Assembly: GCF_005502935.1 (NCBI RefSeq) | Contig: NZ_SCMP01000006.1 | Location: 62,001-126,000 of the forward strand | Origin: Pseudomonas sp. 2FG | GTDB lineage: Bacteria > Pseudomonadota > Gammaproteobacteria > Pseudomonadales > Pseudomonadaceae | Length of the DNA: 64,000 nt | Direction: 5' to 3' | In this document: positions 18,233 through 27,640 of the stretch, piece by piece | Layout: the number at the start of each line of letters is the position of its first letter | Numbering within the stretch: the stretch's first letter is position 1 | Translations under genes and position numbers: made by a program | The notes under the pieces: generated by a model | The model's input: only the letters and a program-made list of their open reading frames with translations | Databases searched by the model: none | What the model was told of the DNA's origin: nothing

Positions 18233-20485
18233 CTACGCCTCGACCAACAGCCCATCGACGCGCTGGAAGCCGCGTGGCAGCTTGTTTCCGCGCCGGCCAC
18301 GCTCGCCCTTGTAGTGCTCCAGATCATCCGCCTTAAGCGACAAGGTGCGCTTGCCGGCTTGCAGCACCAAGGTTGCCCCGCTCGGCACTACGGCGAGATC
18401 GGTGAGGAACTCCTCACGGCTGGCCACCCGCTCGCCGGGAATGCCGATGATCTTATTGCCTTTACCCTTACCCAGCTGCGGCAGGTCGCCGACCTTGAAC
18501 AGCAGCAGGCGGCCCTCGGTCGTCACCGCGGCCAGCCAATCCTCTTCACGATTGGCCACCGGCCGTGGCAGCAGCACTTTCGCGCCGTTCGGCAGGCTCA
18601 GGAGCGCCTTGCCGGCTTTGTTCTTGGCCTGCAGATCCTCGCCTTTGACGACGAAGCCGTAACCCGCATCCGAGGCGATCACATACAGCGCCTCGTCATC
18701 CGGCAACAGCACGCACTCGAAGCTGGCGCCCGGCGGCGGCGTCAGCCGGCCGGTCAGCGGCTCGCCCTGGCCACGCGCCGACGGCAACGAATGCGCCGCC
18801 AACGAGTAGCTGCGTCCGCTGGAATCGATAAACACCGCGTACTGGTTCGAGCGGCCCGGAGCGGCGGTCTTGAAGCCATCGCCGGCCTTGTAGGACAGGC
18901 CCGTGGCGTCAATGTCGTGACCCTTGGCGCAACGCACCCAACCTTTCTCCGAGATCACCACGGTGACCGGCTCGGTCGGCATCAGCTCGGTTTCCGACAA
19001 CGCCTTGGCCTCGGCCCGCGCAACAATCGGCGAGCGACGGTCATCGCCGTAAGTCTGCGCATCGGCGAGCAACTCGGTACGCACCAGCTTGCGCAGCTTG
19101 TTTTCACTGCCGAGCAGAGCCTGCAGGCGCGCCTGCTCCTTGGCCAGCTCTTCCTGCTCGCCACGGATTTTCATCTCTTCCAGCCGCGCCAACTGGCGCA
19201 AGCGGGTGTCGAGGATATAGTCGGTCTGCTCTTCGGTCAGGCCAAAGCGCTCCATCAACACCGCTCGGGGCTGATCCTCGGTGCGGATGATGTGGATCAC
19301 CTCATCCAGGTTGAGGAAGGCGATCAATAAACCTTCCAACAACCGCAGGCGCTTCTCGACCTTGTCCAGACGGAACTGCAGGCGCCGGCGCACGGTGCCG
19401 ATGCGGAACACCAGCCATTCGTGGAGCAGTTCGCGCAGGTTCTTCACCTGCGGCTTGCCATCCAGGCCGATGATATTGATGTTGACCCGGTAGCTGGACT
19501 CCAGCTCGGTGGTGGCGAACAGGTGCTGCATCAGCTCGTCCGCATCGACGCGGTTGGAGCGCGGGATGATGACGATGCGGCACGGGTGCTCGTGATCCGA
19601 CTCATCGCGCAGGTCGGCGACCATCGGCAGCTTCTTCGCCTGCATCTGCGCGGCGATCTGCTCCAGCACCTTGGCGCCGGAGACCTGATGCGGCAGCGCG
19701 GTGATGACGATATCGCCATCCTCGACGCGATACACCGCGCGCATGCGCACCGAGCCACGGCCGCTTTCATAGATTTTCAGCAGGTCGGCACGCGGGGTGA
19801 TGACCTCGGCTTCGGTCGGATAATCCGGCCCCAGCACATGCTCGCAGAGCTGCTCGACCGTCGCATTCGGCTCATCGAGCAGGCGCACGCAGGCCGTCGC
19901 GACCTCGCGCAGGTTGTGCGGCGGCACGTCGGTGGCCATGCCCACGGCGATCCCGGTGGTGCCATTCAACAAGAGGTTGGGCAGCCGCGCCGGCAGCACG
20001 GCCGGCTCATCGAGGGTGCCGTCGAAGTTTGGCACCCAGTCCGCGGTGCCCTGGCCCAGCTCGCTGAGCAGCACCTCGGAATAACGCGACAGCCGCGCCT
20101 CGGTGTAACGCATGGCGGCGAAGGACTTCGGATCGTCCGGCGCCCCCCAGTTACCCTGGCCGTCGACCAGGGTGTAGCGGTAGCTGAACGGCTGCGCCAT
20201 CAGCACCATGGCCTCGTAGCAGGCCGAATCGCCATGGGGGTGGAACTTGCCGAGCACGTCACCGACGGTACGCGCCGACTTCTTGTGCTTGGAGTCGGCG
20301 TCCAGGCCCAGCTCGCTCATGGCATAGACGATCCGCCGCTGCACGGGCTTCAAGCCGTCGCCGATATGCGGCAAGGCGCGGTCCATGATCACGTACATGG
20401 AATAGTTGAGGTAGGCCTGCTCGGTGAAATCGGCCAGGGAGCGTCGCTCCACGCCGTCCAGGCTCAGGTCCAGGGAGTCGCTCAT
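18233..20485 (-). CDS. parC: DNA topoisomerase IV subunit A
   Basis: ParC is the DNA-cutting and rejoining subunit of topoisomerase IV, which decatenates daughter chromosomes with ParE. The 750-residue protein has the winged-helix/tower core with catalytic Tyr127 in [11 protein letters not shown] and a C-terminal beta-pinwheel. The quinolone-resistance region reads [12 protein letters not shown] with Ser87 present, so the usual Ser87 substitution is absent. It is the last gene of the leftward cluster parE-esterase-retropepsin-parC, starting 7 bases after the retropepsin stop. No strong terminator is evident after its stop in the 138-bp gap 18095-18232. Confidence 0.98.
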   Translation of the reverse strand: MSDSLDLSLDGVERRSLADFTEQAYLNYSMYVIMDRALPHIGDGLKPVQRRIVYAMSELGLDADSKHKKSARTVGDVLGKFHPHGDSACYEAMVLMAQPFSYRYTLVDGQGNWGAPDDPKSFAAMRYTEARLSRYSEVLLSELGQGTADWVPNFDGTLDEPAVLPARLPNLLLNGTTGIAVGMATDVPPHNLREVATACVRLLDEPNATVEQLCEHVLGPDYPTEAEVITPRADLLKIYESGRGSVRMRAVYRVEDGDIVITALPHQVSGAKVLEQIAAQMQAKKLPMVADLRDESDHEHPCRIVIIPRSNRVDADELMQHLFATTELESSYRVNINIIGLDGKPQVKNLRELLHEWLVFRIGTVRRRLQFRLDKVEKRLRLLEGLLIAFLNLDEVIHIIRTEDQPRAVLMERFGLTEEQTDYILDTRLRQLARLEEMKIRGEQEELAKEQARLQALLGSENKLRKLVRTELLADAQTYGDDRRSPIVARAEAKALSETELMPTEPVTVVISEKGWVRCAKGHDIDATGLSYKAGDGFKTAAPGRSNQYAVFIDSSGRSYSLAAHSLPSARGQGEPLTGRLTPPPGASFECVLLPDDEALYVIASDAGYGFVVKGEDLQAKNKAGKALLSLPNGAKVLLPRPVANREEDWLAAVTTEGRLLLFKVGDLPQLGKGKGNKIIGIPGERVASREEFLTDLAVVPSGATLVLQAGKRTLSLKADDLEHYKGERGRRGNKLPRGFQRVDGLLVEA

Positions 20486-20492
20486 GCGTGCC

Positions 20493-21017
20493 TCATTGAG
20501 TAATGGTCTGACGCAGCACCAAGGTGCCGTCGCGCTGGGTGAATTCGAGTTGTTTCAGCGCACTCATGCCAAGCAGCACTTCGTCGCCGTCCATGCCGGG
20601 GGCGACCAGCGCGCGCACATCCTGCAGGACGATATCGCCTAGCTGCAGGCGCTCGAGATGGGTGCGATAGCCGGTACTCCGGCCATTGGCGGTATTTAAG
20701 GTGACCGGCGCACCGCGTTTGAGGCCGAGACGCTTGGCCAGTTCGGCCGGGACCGCCACATCGGTGGCGCCGGTGTCGAGCAGGAACAGCACGGCTTGAC
20801 CATTGATCTGCCCGCTGGAGAGGAAATGTCCCTGGCCATTGCCAGCCAACCGCACTTCGATATAACCCTCGCCGCGGGACGAGGCCGGCACCTGGTTGGG
20901 GTTGCGCTGCTCGTTCTCCCACCGACCAAAGAAATGCGTGGCCAACAGCAGGCCGGCGCCCCAGGCCAGCACCAGCATCACCCGTCCAGCCCGCCGACCG
21001 GCGGTTTGCGCCGTCAT
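20493..21017 (-). CDS. Membrane-anchored retropepsin-like aspartic protease
   Basis: A 174-residue protein with one N-terminal membrane segment (about 13-30) and a single aspartic-protease domain. The active-site motif reads [13 protein letters not shown], the DTGA core of retroviral-type pepsins, followed by a flap and the conserved [11 protein letters not shown] near the C-terminus. It should act as a homodimer facing the periplasm; the substrate is unknown. ATG 21017 overlaps the upstream gene's stop as ATGA and is preferred over a TTG at 21032. It lies inside the parE-parC cluster, as in PAO1 (PA4965). Confidence 0.87.
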   Translation of the reverse strand: MTAQTAGRRAGRVMLVLAWGAGLLLATHFFGRWENEQRNPNQVPASSRGEGYIEVRLAGNGQGHFLSSGQINGQAVLFLLDTGATDVAVPAELAKRLGLKRGAPVTLNTANGRSTGYRTHLERLQLGDIVLQDVRALVAPGMDGDEVLLGMSALKQLEFTQRDGTLVLRQTITQ

Positions 21018-22009
21018 GGCGTAGCGCCCCAACCGCCGGCGGGGGCGGCGAAACGCCAGACGATCGGCCGCGTCTCGCCATCGCCACGGGCCTTGCCGCC
21101 GTTATCCACGCCGATCCAGGCACCTTGCGCATCGAGCCACAGCCCCTCGGCAGCCCCGAACGGTTGGCTATAACGACGCGCGTCGGTCAGCGCTTCCTTG
21201 GCGAACGACCAGCAGCGCTCGACCTCGCCACTCGCAAGCGTACGCCGGCAGATGCGCTGCGTCAGGCGCTCCAGGGTAAACAGCCGGTTCTGCAAGAGCG
21301 CGACATCGGAAAAATCGCGGGCGCGCGGCGGGCTGTCGAGCTGCGCTGGCGGCGCCTCGTTACCGCCCTCGCCGAACAACACGCAACCGCCGCTGCAGCG
21401 CCAGCTCGACTGCTGTTGGTGCAACACCAGCAAGCCACGGCGCTCGCGCTCGGCGGCCAGCCACAGACGCTCACCGGCCGGATCGACGGCCACACCTTCG
21501 AACTGCGCATTGAAATGCAACAACATGCCACTGGCGCGCGCCTGGCGCACCAGGTTGGGCGGCAGACTCAACCAGCTCGCCGTGCCCGCCAGCGGGATCT
21601 GCAGCACCCCGGCGTGGGCTTCGCTGAGCAGATAGCGATTGCCTTTGGCATCGCAGCTCAGGCCTTCGAAATCCATGGCTCCGCCACGTACCAGGCTCGC
21701 CACCCAGGTGCGCATGCGCAGCCCCCAGGGCAAGCCGTTGTCCGGCGGCGCGGGGGCCTGGAACAGTTCGGCTTCGGCATGCAAGGCATCAACGCCAGCC
21801 GTCAGCCGGTACAGTCGGTCATCTTCACGATCGGAAACCGCCCACAACGCATCGCCGCACCAGGCCAGCCCGGACAAGTTGCCGCCGCGCATGCCCTCGA
21901 CCGGCTGCTCTGCCAGCAGCTGCAACTCTTCAGCGGATTGCAACGCGTCCAGCGCTTGCGCCAGTGCCGACGTGGCCATCAGCAGCAGCGCGGCGAACAG
22001 CCTCCGCAT
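21014..22009 (-). CDS. Periplasmic esterase-like (phytase-like propeller) protein
   Basis: A 331-residue exported protein: signal peptide about 1-19 (ending AQA), then a beta-propeller-like domain. Repeated strand patterns such as NLSGLAWCGDALWAVSDRED, DFEGLSCDAKGNRYLLSE, FEGVAVDPAGERLWLAAE and AEGLWLDAQGAWIGVDNG match the esterase-like activity of phytase family. The activity and substrate are not known. The ATG overlaps the parE stop by one base (TGATG), and its own stop overlaps the retropepsin start, so it is tightly coupled in the topoisomerase IV cluster. Confidence 0.82.
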   Translation of the reverse strand: MRRLFAALLLMATSALAQALDALQSAEELQLLAEQPVEGMRGGNLSGLAWCGDALWAVSDREDDRLYRLTAGVDALHAEAELFQAPAPPDNGLPWGLRMRTWVASLVRGGAMDFEGLSCDAKGNRYLLSEAHAGVLQIPLAGTASWLSLPPNLVRQARASGMLLHFNAQFEGVAVDPAGERLWLAAERERRGLLVLHQQQSSWRCSGGCVLFGEGGNEAPPAQLDSPPRARDFSDVALLQNRLFTLERLTQRICRRTLASGEVERCWSFAKEALTDARRYSQPFGAAEGLWLDAQGAWIGVDNGGKARGDGETRPIVWRFAAPAGGWGATP

Positions 22010-23898
22010 CAGGCCAGAACCTCGGCCAGGTCGCCCTTGGACTCCAGCCAGCTCTTGCGATCACCGGCGCGCTTTTTCGCCAGCAGCATGTCCATCAGCT
22101 CCTGGGTGGCGTCGAAATCTTCCAGGGTCAGCTGCACCAAACGGCGGGTGTTGGGGTCCATGGTGGTCTCGCGCAGCTGCGGCGGGTTCATCTCACCGAG
22201 GCCTTTGAAGCGCGTGACTTGTGGCTTGCCGCGCTTCTTCTCGGCCACCAGGCGGTCGAGAATGCCATCGCGCTCGCCTTCGTCGAGGGCGTAGAAGATC
22301 TCCTTGCCCAGATCGATGCGGTACAGCGGCGGCATCGCCACATAGACGTGGCCGGCATCCACCAGCGGCCGGAAGTGCCGCACGAACAGGGCGCAGAGCA
22401 AGGTGGCAATGTGCAGGCCGTCGGAGTCGGCGTCGGCGAGGATGCAGATCTTGCCGTAGCGCAGCTGAGTCAGGTCGGCCGCGCCCGGGTCGACGCCGAT
22501 CGCCACGGCGATGTTGTGCACTTCCTGACTGGCCAGTACTTCGCCGCCATCGACTTCCCAGGTGTTCAGAATCTTCCCGCGCAACGGCAGGATCGCCTGA
22601 AACTCCTTATCGCGCGCCTGCTTGGCCGAGCCGCCGGCGGAATCGCCTTCGACCAGGAACAGCTCGGAACGTATTGGGTCCTGGCCGGCGCAATCGGCCA
22701 GCTTGCCGGGCAAGGCCGGGCCCTGGGTGACGCGCTTGCGCTCGACCTTCTTGCCGGCCTTGAGCCGACGGCCGGCGTTGTTGATCGCCAGCTCGGCCAG
22801 TTGCAAGCCCAGCTCCGGGTGCTGGTTGAGCCACAGGCTGAAGGAGTCCTTGACCACCCCGGAGACGAACGCCGCCGCCTCACGGGAGGACAGCCGCTCC
22901 TTGGTCTGCCCGGAGAATTGCGGCTCCTGCATCTTCATCGAGAGGACGAAGGCGATGCGCTCCCAGACGTCTTCCGGCGCCAGCTTGACCCCGCGCGGCA
23001 GCAGGCTGCGGAACTCGCAGAACTCGCGCATCGCGTCGAGCAGGCCCTGACGCAGGCCGTTGACGTGGGTGCCACCCTGGGCCGTGGGGATCAGGTTAAC
23101 GTAGCTTTCCTGCACGCTCTCGCCACCTTCCGGCAGCCATAGCAGCGCCCAATCCACGGCCTCCTTGTTACCGGCGAGGCTGCCGCAGAATGGCTCATCG
23201 GGCAGCCGCTCGACTTCCGTGACCGCATCCACCAGATAGGAGCGCAGGCCGTCTTCGTAATACCAGTCGACGCGCTCGCCGCTGGCCTTGTCCTCGAAAC
23301 TGACCGCCAGCCCCGGACAGAGCACGGCCTTGGCCTTGAGCACATGCTTGAGACGGCTGACGGAGAACTTCTGGGTGTCGAAATACTTGGGGTCCGGCCA
23401 GAAATGCACGCTGGTGCCGGTGTTGCGCTTGCCGACGCTGCCGATCACTTCCAGCTCGCTGGCCTTGAAGCCATCGCCGAAGGTCATGCGGTACTCGTTA
23501 CCATCGCGCTTGACCCGCACCTCGACGCTGGTCGACAACGCGTTGACCACGGAGATGCCGACGCCGTGCAAGCCACCGGAAAACTGGTAGTTCTTGTTGG
23601 AGAACTTACCGCCGGCGTGCAGCTTGGTGAGGATCAGTTCGACTCCCGACACCCCCTCCTCCGGGTGAATGTCCACCGGCATGCCGCGCCCGTCGTCGCT
23701 GACTTCCAGCGAGTTGTCCTCATGCAGGATCACCTGCACCGATTTCGCATGGCCGGCCAGGGCTTCGTCGACGCTGTTGTCTATGACTTCCTGGGCCAGG
23801 TGGTTGGGCCGGCTGGTGTCGGTGTACATGCCCGGGCGCTTGCGCACCGGGTCGAGGCCGGAGAGGACTTCGATGGCGTCTGCGTTATAACTGGCCAT
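22009..23898 (-). CDS. parE: DNA topoisomerase IV subunit B
   Basis: ParE is the ATPase subunit of topoisomerase IV. The 629-residue protein has the GHKL ATPase domain (DNSVDEAL near residue 41, DDGRGMP near 68, GGLHGVG near 107), the transducer domain, and a Toprim domain with LVEGDSAGGSAKQARD and ILADADSDGLH. The latter is the Pseudomonas form of the DxDxDG metal site. parE, two small genes and parC are transcribed in one direction, so the two subunits are probably made from one operon with the intervening envelope proteins. Confidence 0.98.
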   Translation of the reverse strand: MASYNADAIEVLSGLDPVRKRPGMYTDTSRPNHLAQEVIDNSVDEALAGHAKSVQVILHEDNSLEVSDDGRGMPVDIHPEEGVSGVELILTKLHAGGKFSNKNYQFSGGLHGVGISVVNALSTSVEVRVKRDGNEYRMTFGDGFKASELEVIGSVGKRNTGTSVHFWPDPKYFDTQKFSVSRLKHVLKAKAVLCPGLAVSFEDKASGERVDWYYEDGLRSYLVDAVTEVERLPDEPFCGSLAGNKEAVDWALLWLPEGGESVQESYVNLIPTAQGGTHVNGLRQGLLDAMREFCEFRSLLPRGVKLAPEDVWERIAFVLSMKMQEPQFSGQTKERLSSREAAAFVSGVVKDSFSLWLNQHPELGLQLAELAINNAGRRLKAGKKVERKRVTQGPALPGKLADCAGQDPIRSELFLVEGDSAGGSAKQARDKEFQAILPLRGKILNTWEVDGGEVLASQEVHNIAVAIGVDPGAADLTQLRYGKICILADADSDGLHIATLLCALFVRHFRPLVDAGHVYVAMPPLYRIDLGKEIFYALDEGERDGILDRLVAEKKRGKPQVTRFKGLGEMNPPQLRETTMDPNTRRLVQLTLEDFDATQELMDMLLAKKRAGDRKSWLESKGDLAEVLA

Positions 23899-23919
23899 GG
23901 GGTCTCGTATCGTCAGTCG

Positions 23920-24537
23920 TTAAAGGTCGGAAAAATCGAAATCGCGCCAGTTGGCGGAGGCAAAACCGGCGAAAGCCAGCAGCGCGGGCAAGCGGCGGGC
24001 AAAACCCTGAAAGCCATGCTCGCCACCGGCCTGGATACGCAGCGCACAACCGCGGTAGTAAGCCTCGGCCTGGCGGTAATCGAGAGTCTCGTCGGCGGTC
24101 TGCAGCCACACCTGATAACGTGCCGGATCATGTGGCGGCGGCACTTCCAGCTCGGCCAGAGCCGCCACGTGCTCGGTCGTCAGCTCCCAGGTCTCGCCGC
24201 TGTAATAATTCTGTTGCGTGCCGAGGTGGCCCTCGAACAAGCGGTGCGGGCAGACCGCCGGATTGATCAGTACGGCCTTCAGGCCATGCCGCTCGGCCAA
24301 GTGGGTCGCATAGTAGCCGCCAAGGGAGCTGCCGACCAGCACCGGCCGGCCTAGCTCGGCTATGGCCGCCTCAAGCTGCTGGATGGCTTGTCGCGGGTGA
24401 TGGTGCAGGGCCGGCACGCGCAGCTGTCCGGCCCACCCCAAGCGCTCCATCACTTGCAGTAATTGGCGGGCCTTGAGCGACGCCGGCGAGCTGTTGAGGC
24501 CGTGGATATAGAGAAGGGAGGGGGATTCCGTGAGCAC
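23920..24537 (-). CDS. yqiA: YqiA-type alpha/beta-hydrolase esterase
   Basis: A 205-residue serine esterase of the YqiA family, found next to parE in many gammaproteobacteria. LLYIHGLNSSPAS forms the oxyanion strand, GSSLGGYYATHLAE holds the nucleophile Ser, and AGGEHGFQGF holds the catalytic His. The start is placed at GTG 24537 (AGGAA 10 bases upstream), which puts LLYIHG at the family position; a TTG at 24576 would add 13 residues. The enzyme cleaves short acyl esters in vitro in related species; its natural substrate is not known. Confidence 0.88.
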   Translation of the reverse strand: MLTESPSLLYIHGLNSSPASLKARQLLQVMERLGWAGQLRVPALHHHPRQAIQQLEAAIAELGRPVLVGSSLGGYYATHLAERHGLKAVLINPAVCPHRLFEGHLGTQQNYYSGETWELTTEHVAALAELEVPPPHDPARYQVWLQTADETLDYRQAEAYYRGCALRIQAGGEHGFQGFARRLPALLAFAGFASANWRDFDFSDL

Positions 24538-24638
24538 GCGGGCGATTCCTGGATCGTTTGCCGCGCACTTTAGCAAAGCCTCGCGAGCCTTGGTCAGCCA
24601 ACTTTATGACGCGAGATGAGCAAACCCAGGCAATCGCC

Positions 24639-25454
24639 TCAATAACCTTTGACGCTGTAGTCCACGACGAAAGGGATACCGGTAACCCGTGACACGCCGG
24701 TTTCCAGCCGGCCATCGGCATGCAGGCGCAGCCAGCGATAGCCCGGCGCCTCCTGATCGACCTGAAACTCCTCGCTACCGGGGGCGAACTGCACGCAGGT
24801 CGACGGCGTGGCGAGCATGCGCACGCCGTTACGCAGTTGGTCGAACTCCTGATGGATATGCCCCCAGAGCAAAGCCCGCACCTGTGGGAAGCGATCCAGC
24901 ACGGCGAACAATTCCTCGGGGTTGCGCAGCCCGATCGGCTCCATCCAGCGGCAGCCTATCGACACCGGATGGTGATGCAGGCAGATCAAATGGTGGCGTT
25001 CGGGGGCTTCGCTCAACGCCCGAGCGAGCAAGCGCAGTTGCTGCTCATCCAGATAACCGGGCACCGCGCCGGGGATGGAGGAGTCGAGGACAATGATCCG
25101 CCAGCCACCGAGATCCACCACCGGTTCCAACAGATCCGTGTCGACGCAGGCGCTGCGCATGGCCGGCAGCTCATCGTGATTCCCCGGAAACCAGCGCGCA
25201 GGTGCCGGAATCACCGAGGTCAGTTGGCGAAAGCGTACATAGGACTCAAGCGAACCGTCCTGCGAGAGATCCCCGCTGGCCAGCATCAGGTCAACCTGTG
25301 GTTGTTCTTCGAGCACTCGATCGATCACCCGCTGCAGGCTGTCCTGGGTGTCCATGCCGAGCAGTTTGCCGTGGGCGCCAGCAAACAGATGGCTATCGGA
25401 TAACTGCACCAGCAGCACCGAGGAATCAGCAGCGAGAGTGGGCGAGCTCGGCAA
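24639..25454 (-). CDS. cpdA: 3',5'-cyclic AMP phosphodiesterase CpdA
   Basis: CpdA hydrolyses cAMP and so limits cAMP/Vfr signalling in Pseudomonas. The 271-residue protein has the full binuclear metallophosphoesterase set: QLSDSHL, ASGDLSQDGS, GNHDE, LHHHPVSIG and WGHIHQ. The start is TTG 25454, supported by AAGGAG 7 bases upstream and the normal family length. It sits between DUF1249 and yqiA, in the conserved nudF-DUF1249-cpdA-yqiA-parE order. The 120 bp upstream (25455-25575) could carry its own promoter. Confidence 0.94.
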   Translation of the reverse strand: MPSSPTLAADSSVLLVQLSDSHLFAGAHGKLLGMDTQDSLQRVIDRVLEEQPQVDLMLASGDLSQDGSLESYVRFRQLTSVIPAPARWFPGNHDELPAMRSACVDTDLLEPVVDLGGWRIIVLDSSIPGAVPGYLDEQQLRLLARALSEAPERHHLICLHHHPVSIGCRWMEPIGLRNPEELFAVLDRFPQVRALLWGHIHQEFDQLRNGVRMLATPSTCVQFAPGSEEFQVDQEAPGYRWLRLHADGRLETGVSRVTGIPFVVDYSVKGY

Positions 25455-25575
25455 GGGCCGTCTCCTTGAGCGGGATCGATGGAATTATGGTGGCTCCAGC
25501 GGGTAACGGTAAAGCCGCGTTGTGGGCATAGATCACAGTTAGCACGCGCCAAGCAATCGGCGCCGGCTGATTTTG

Positions 25576-26022
25576 CTAGCGCACCGGCTCCAGTTCGTGA
25601 CCACAGGCCAGGCAATGGCTCAGCCACTCGCCGAGAAACAGGTTGAGCTGGGTCTTCTCATCCGGCTGATGCATCGCCGCATTCGGGTAGGGATAAATGC
25701 TACGAAAACGCCGCGCGTTCTCCGCACTGATCACCTCCGCCATGCGTGCATCGTGGTAGACCCGCACTTCCAACTGCGGCACCGGCAACCAGGGCAGGCT
25801 GTGTTCCTGGCGCACTTGCAGGGTGGTGGTGTAGGGGCAGGCCTCCAACACATCCAGCGCCAGCACCCCGAGCAGACGCTCGCCCTGACTCAAGGCCACC
25901 CGCCGCGAGCCTGGTTCGTCACGCATCGCCGGCAACAGGCGCATCAGCCGCGCGTAGTTGGCCTCACAAGCGGCTTGCAGCTCGATCAGGTCGACCCGGT
26001 AACGTTCACGCAGCAGGTTCAC
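25576..26022 (-). CDS. DUF1249 family protein
   Basis: A 148-residue conserved protein of unknown function that accompanies nudF and cpdA in gammaproteobacteria. Features: VNLLRERYRVDLIELQAACE at the start, LEVRVYHDARMAEVIS in the middle, and a C-terminal stretch ending LSHCLACGHELEPVR with two Cys and a His. The start is GTG 26022, which overlaps the nudF stop as GTGA. No domain of known activity can be named. Confidence 0.87.
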   Translation of the reverse strand: MNLLRERYRVDLIELQAACEANYARLMRLLPAMRDEPGSRRVALSQGERLLGVLALDVLEACPYTTTLQVRQEHSLPWLPVPQLEVRVYHDARMAEVISAENARRFRSIYPYPNAAMHQPDEKTQLNLFLGEWLSHCLACGHELEPVR

Positions 26023-26636
26023 ACCCACAGTCCCCTCACTTCGGCACGATTGAGTGCCAGCCATTGCAACGCAATGATGCTCGCCGCGTTGTCGATACGC
26101 CCATCGCGCACCGCCGCCAAGGCGTCCTCCAGCGGCAAGACATGCACGCGGATGTCCTCCCCCTCCTCGGCCAGCCCGTGCACGCCACCGGCGCCCGCAC
26201 TGTCGCAGCGCCCGACAAACAGGTGAACCCGCTCGTCCGAACCGCCCGGCGACGGGTAATACTGGCTGATCGGCCACAACGCGCCGAGGGTCAAGTCGGC
26301 TTCCTCTACGGCTTCGCGGCGGGCCACCTCTTCCGGCTCTTCATCCTGGTCGATCAAGCCGGCCACCAACTCCAGCAGCCAGGGATTCGGACTCTTATCC
26401 AGGGCGCCGATGCGGAACTGCTCGATCAGCACCACGCAATCGCGCTGTGGGTCGTAGGGCAACACGCAGACCGCATCATGCCGCACGAACAGCTCGCGAC
26501 TGATCTGCGGGCCCATGCCACCCGCGAACAGACGATGACGCAAATGCACACGATCGAGTTGGTAGAAACCGCGGAAACAATTTTCTCGTTCGACGATTTC
26601 GACCGCCTCTGGGCCTGGGATAAAAGTGCCGCTCAT
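26019..26636 (-). CDS. nudF: ADP-ribose pyrophosphatase NudF (Nudix hydrolase)
   Basis: NudF cleaves ADP-ribose to AMP and ribose-5-phosphate. The 205-residue protein has the Nudix box GLIDQDEEPEEVARREAVEE followed by ADL. The four catalytic Glu are present, but the box glycine (EExG) is Asp. Upstream VLPYDPQRDCVVLIEQFRIGA and downstream YYPSPGGSDERVHLF are typical of the ADP-ribose subfamily. It starts the leftward series with DUF1249, cpdA and yqiA, and is divergent from a lipoprotein gene across 210 bp. Confidence 0.92.
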   Translation of the reverse strand: MSGTFIPGPEAVEIVERENCFRGFYQLDRVHLRHRLFAGGMGPQISRELFVRHDAVCVLPYDPQRDCVVLIEQFRIGALDKSPNPWLLELVAGLIDQDEEPEEVARREAVEEADLTLGALWPISQYYPSPGGSDERVHLFVGRCDSAGAGGVHGLAEEGEDIRVHVLPLEDALAAVRDGRIDNAASIIALQWLALNRAEVRGLWV

Positions 26637-26846
26637 CGGTTCCCCACTCCTGACTGGTTCGAGCCTGAAAAGTCCTTGGCTTCACGTCATCCTAGCGCGC
26701 CTGTTCAACCACCGCAGCCCCTTTCAAGATTGCCCTTGGGCTGCCAGGATATCCGCCCCATTCACTTAGCCTAGCGGCGAACTCGGCTCGCCACCGACAG
26801 TCGAACCCCGACTTTCATTGAAAACCCGGAACCGCCAAGGAATGCC

Positions 26847-27593
26847 ATGCACCTGCTTAAAATCACCCTATTCGTCACCCTGGCGCTCACTTTAGGCGGC
26901 TGCCAGAGCCTTTTTCAGGCAACCCCTAACGCGCCTATCAACGCCGAGCGCTCGGCCTGGGAACACAGCCAAGCCGGCTGCCAGGGTGACGACTGCCCAC
27001 TGGTCAACATCGACACCCTGAGCTTCGCCGAGGAGCCTGCGCTCAACGGCCTGATCGAGCATGAGCTGCTGGACATGACCGGCAACGCCCCGGACGCCCA
27101 GCTGCCCGCCTCGCTAAAAGCCTATGAACAAGCCTTTCTCCACGCCGCGGCGCCCGGCTGGAGCAGCTATTTGCAGGCGAAAGTACGCGAGCAGCATGAC
27201 GGCCTGGTGATCATCGAGCTGTCCAGCTACCTGTCCACCGGCGGCGCCCACGGCATGCCCGGGCGACGTTTTATCAATTACGACCGCAAGCTGCACAGGG
27301 CGCTAACCCTGCAGGATATGCTCTTGCCTGGCCAGGAGCAGGCCTTCTGGCAAGCCGCACAGCTAGCGCACCAGGGCTGGCTGGTGGCGAACCAGCTCGA
27401 CCAGGACCCCGAATTCGTCAAGAGTTGGCCGTTTCAACCGACCGCGAACGTGGCCCTGACCTTCGGCGCAGTGACCCTCAAGTACGAGGTCTACAGCATC
27501 GGCCCCTACGCGTCCGGCCATCCCGAGCTGAAGATCCCCTACCCGCGCCTCAACGGCATTCTCAAGCCGCAGTATTTCCCCGGTCGGGGCTGA
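26847..27593 (+). CDS. Lipoprotein with RsiV-like DUF3298 domain
   Basis: A 248-residue lipoprotein: hydrophobic signal and lipobox LGGC (Cys near residue 19), then an RsiV/DUF4163-DUF3298-like region. The C-terminal part has YLSTGGAHGMPGRRFINYDRK, LTLQDMLLPG and the closing YEVYSIGPYASGHPELKIPY, which is the DUF3298 signature. In Bacillus RsiV this fold recognises lysozyme; that role has not been shown for this protein. AAGGA precedes ATG 26847. It converges on cytX with only 47 bp between, and no clear terminator was seen. Confidence 0.85.
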   Translation: MHLLKITLFVTLALTLGGCQSLFQATPNAPINAERSAWEHSQAGCQGDDCPLVNIDTLSFAEEPALNGLIEHELLDMTGNAPDAQLPASLKAYEQAFLHAAAPGWSSYLQAKVREQHDGLVIIELSSYLSTGGAHGMPGRRFINYDRKLHRALTLQDMLLPGQEQAFWQAAQLAHQGWLVANQLDQDPEFVKSWPFQPTANVALTFGAVTLKYEVYSIGPYASGHPELKIPYPRLNGILKPQYFPGRG

Positions 27594-27640
27594 AAGATCA
27601 CCGGAAGAACAGTACCCCCAAGTCAACTGCGGCTATTTGC

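Noticed and set aside
18233..20485. Quinolone-resistance substitution in ParC
   Set aside because: The region reads [12 protein letters not shown] with Ser87 intact, the wild-type state.
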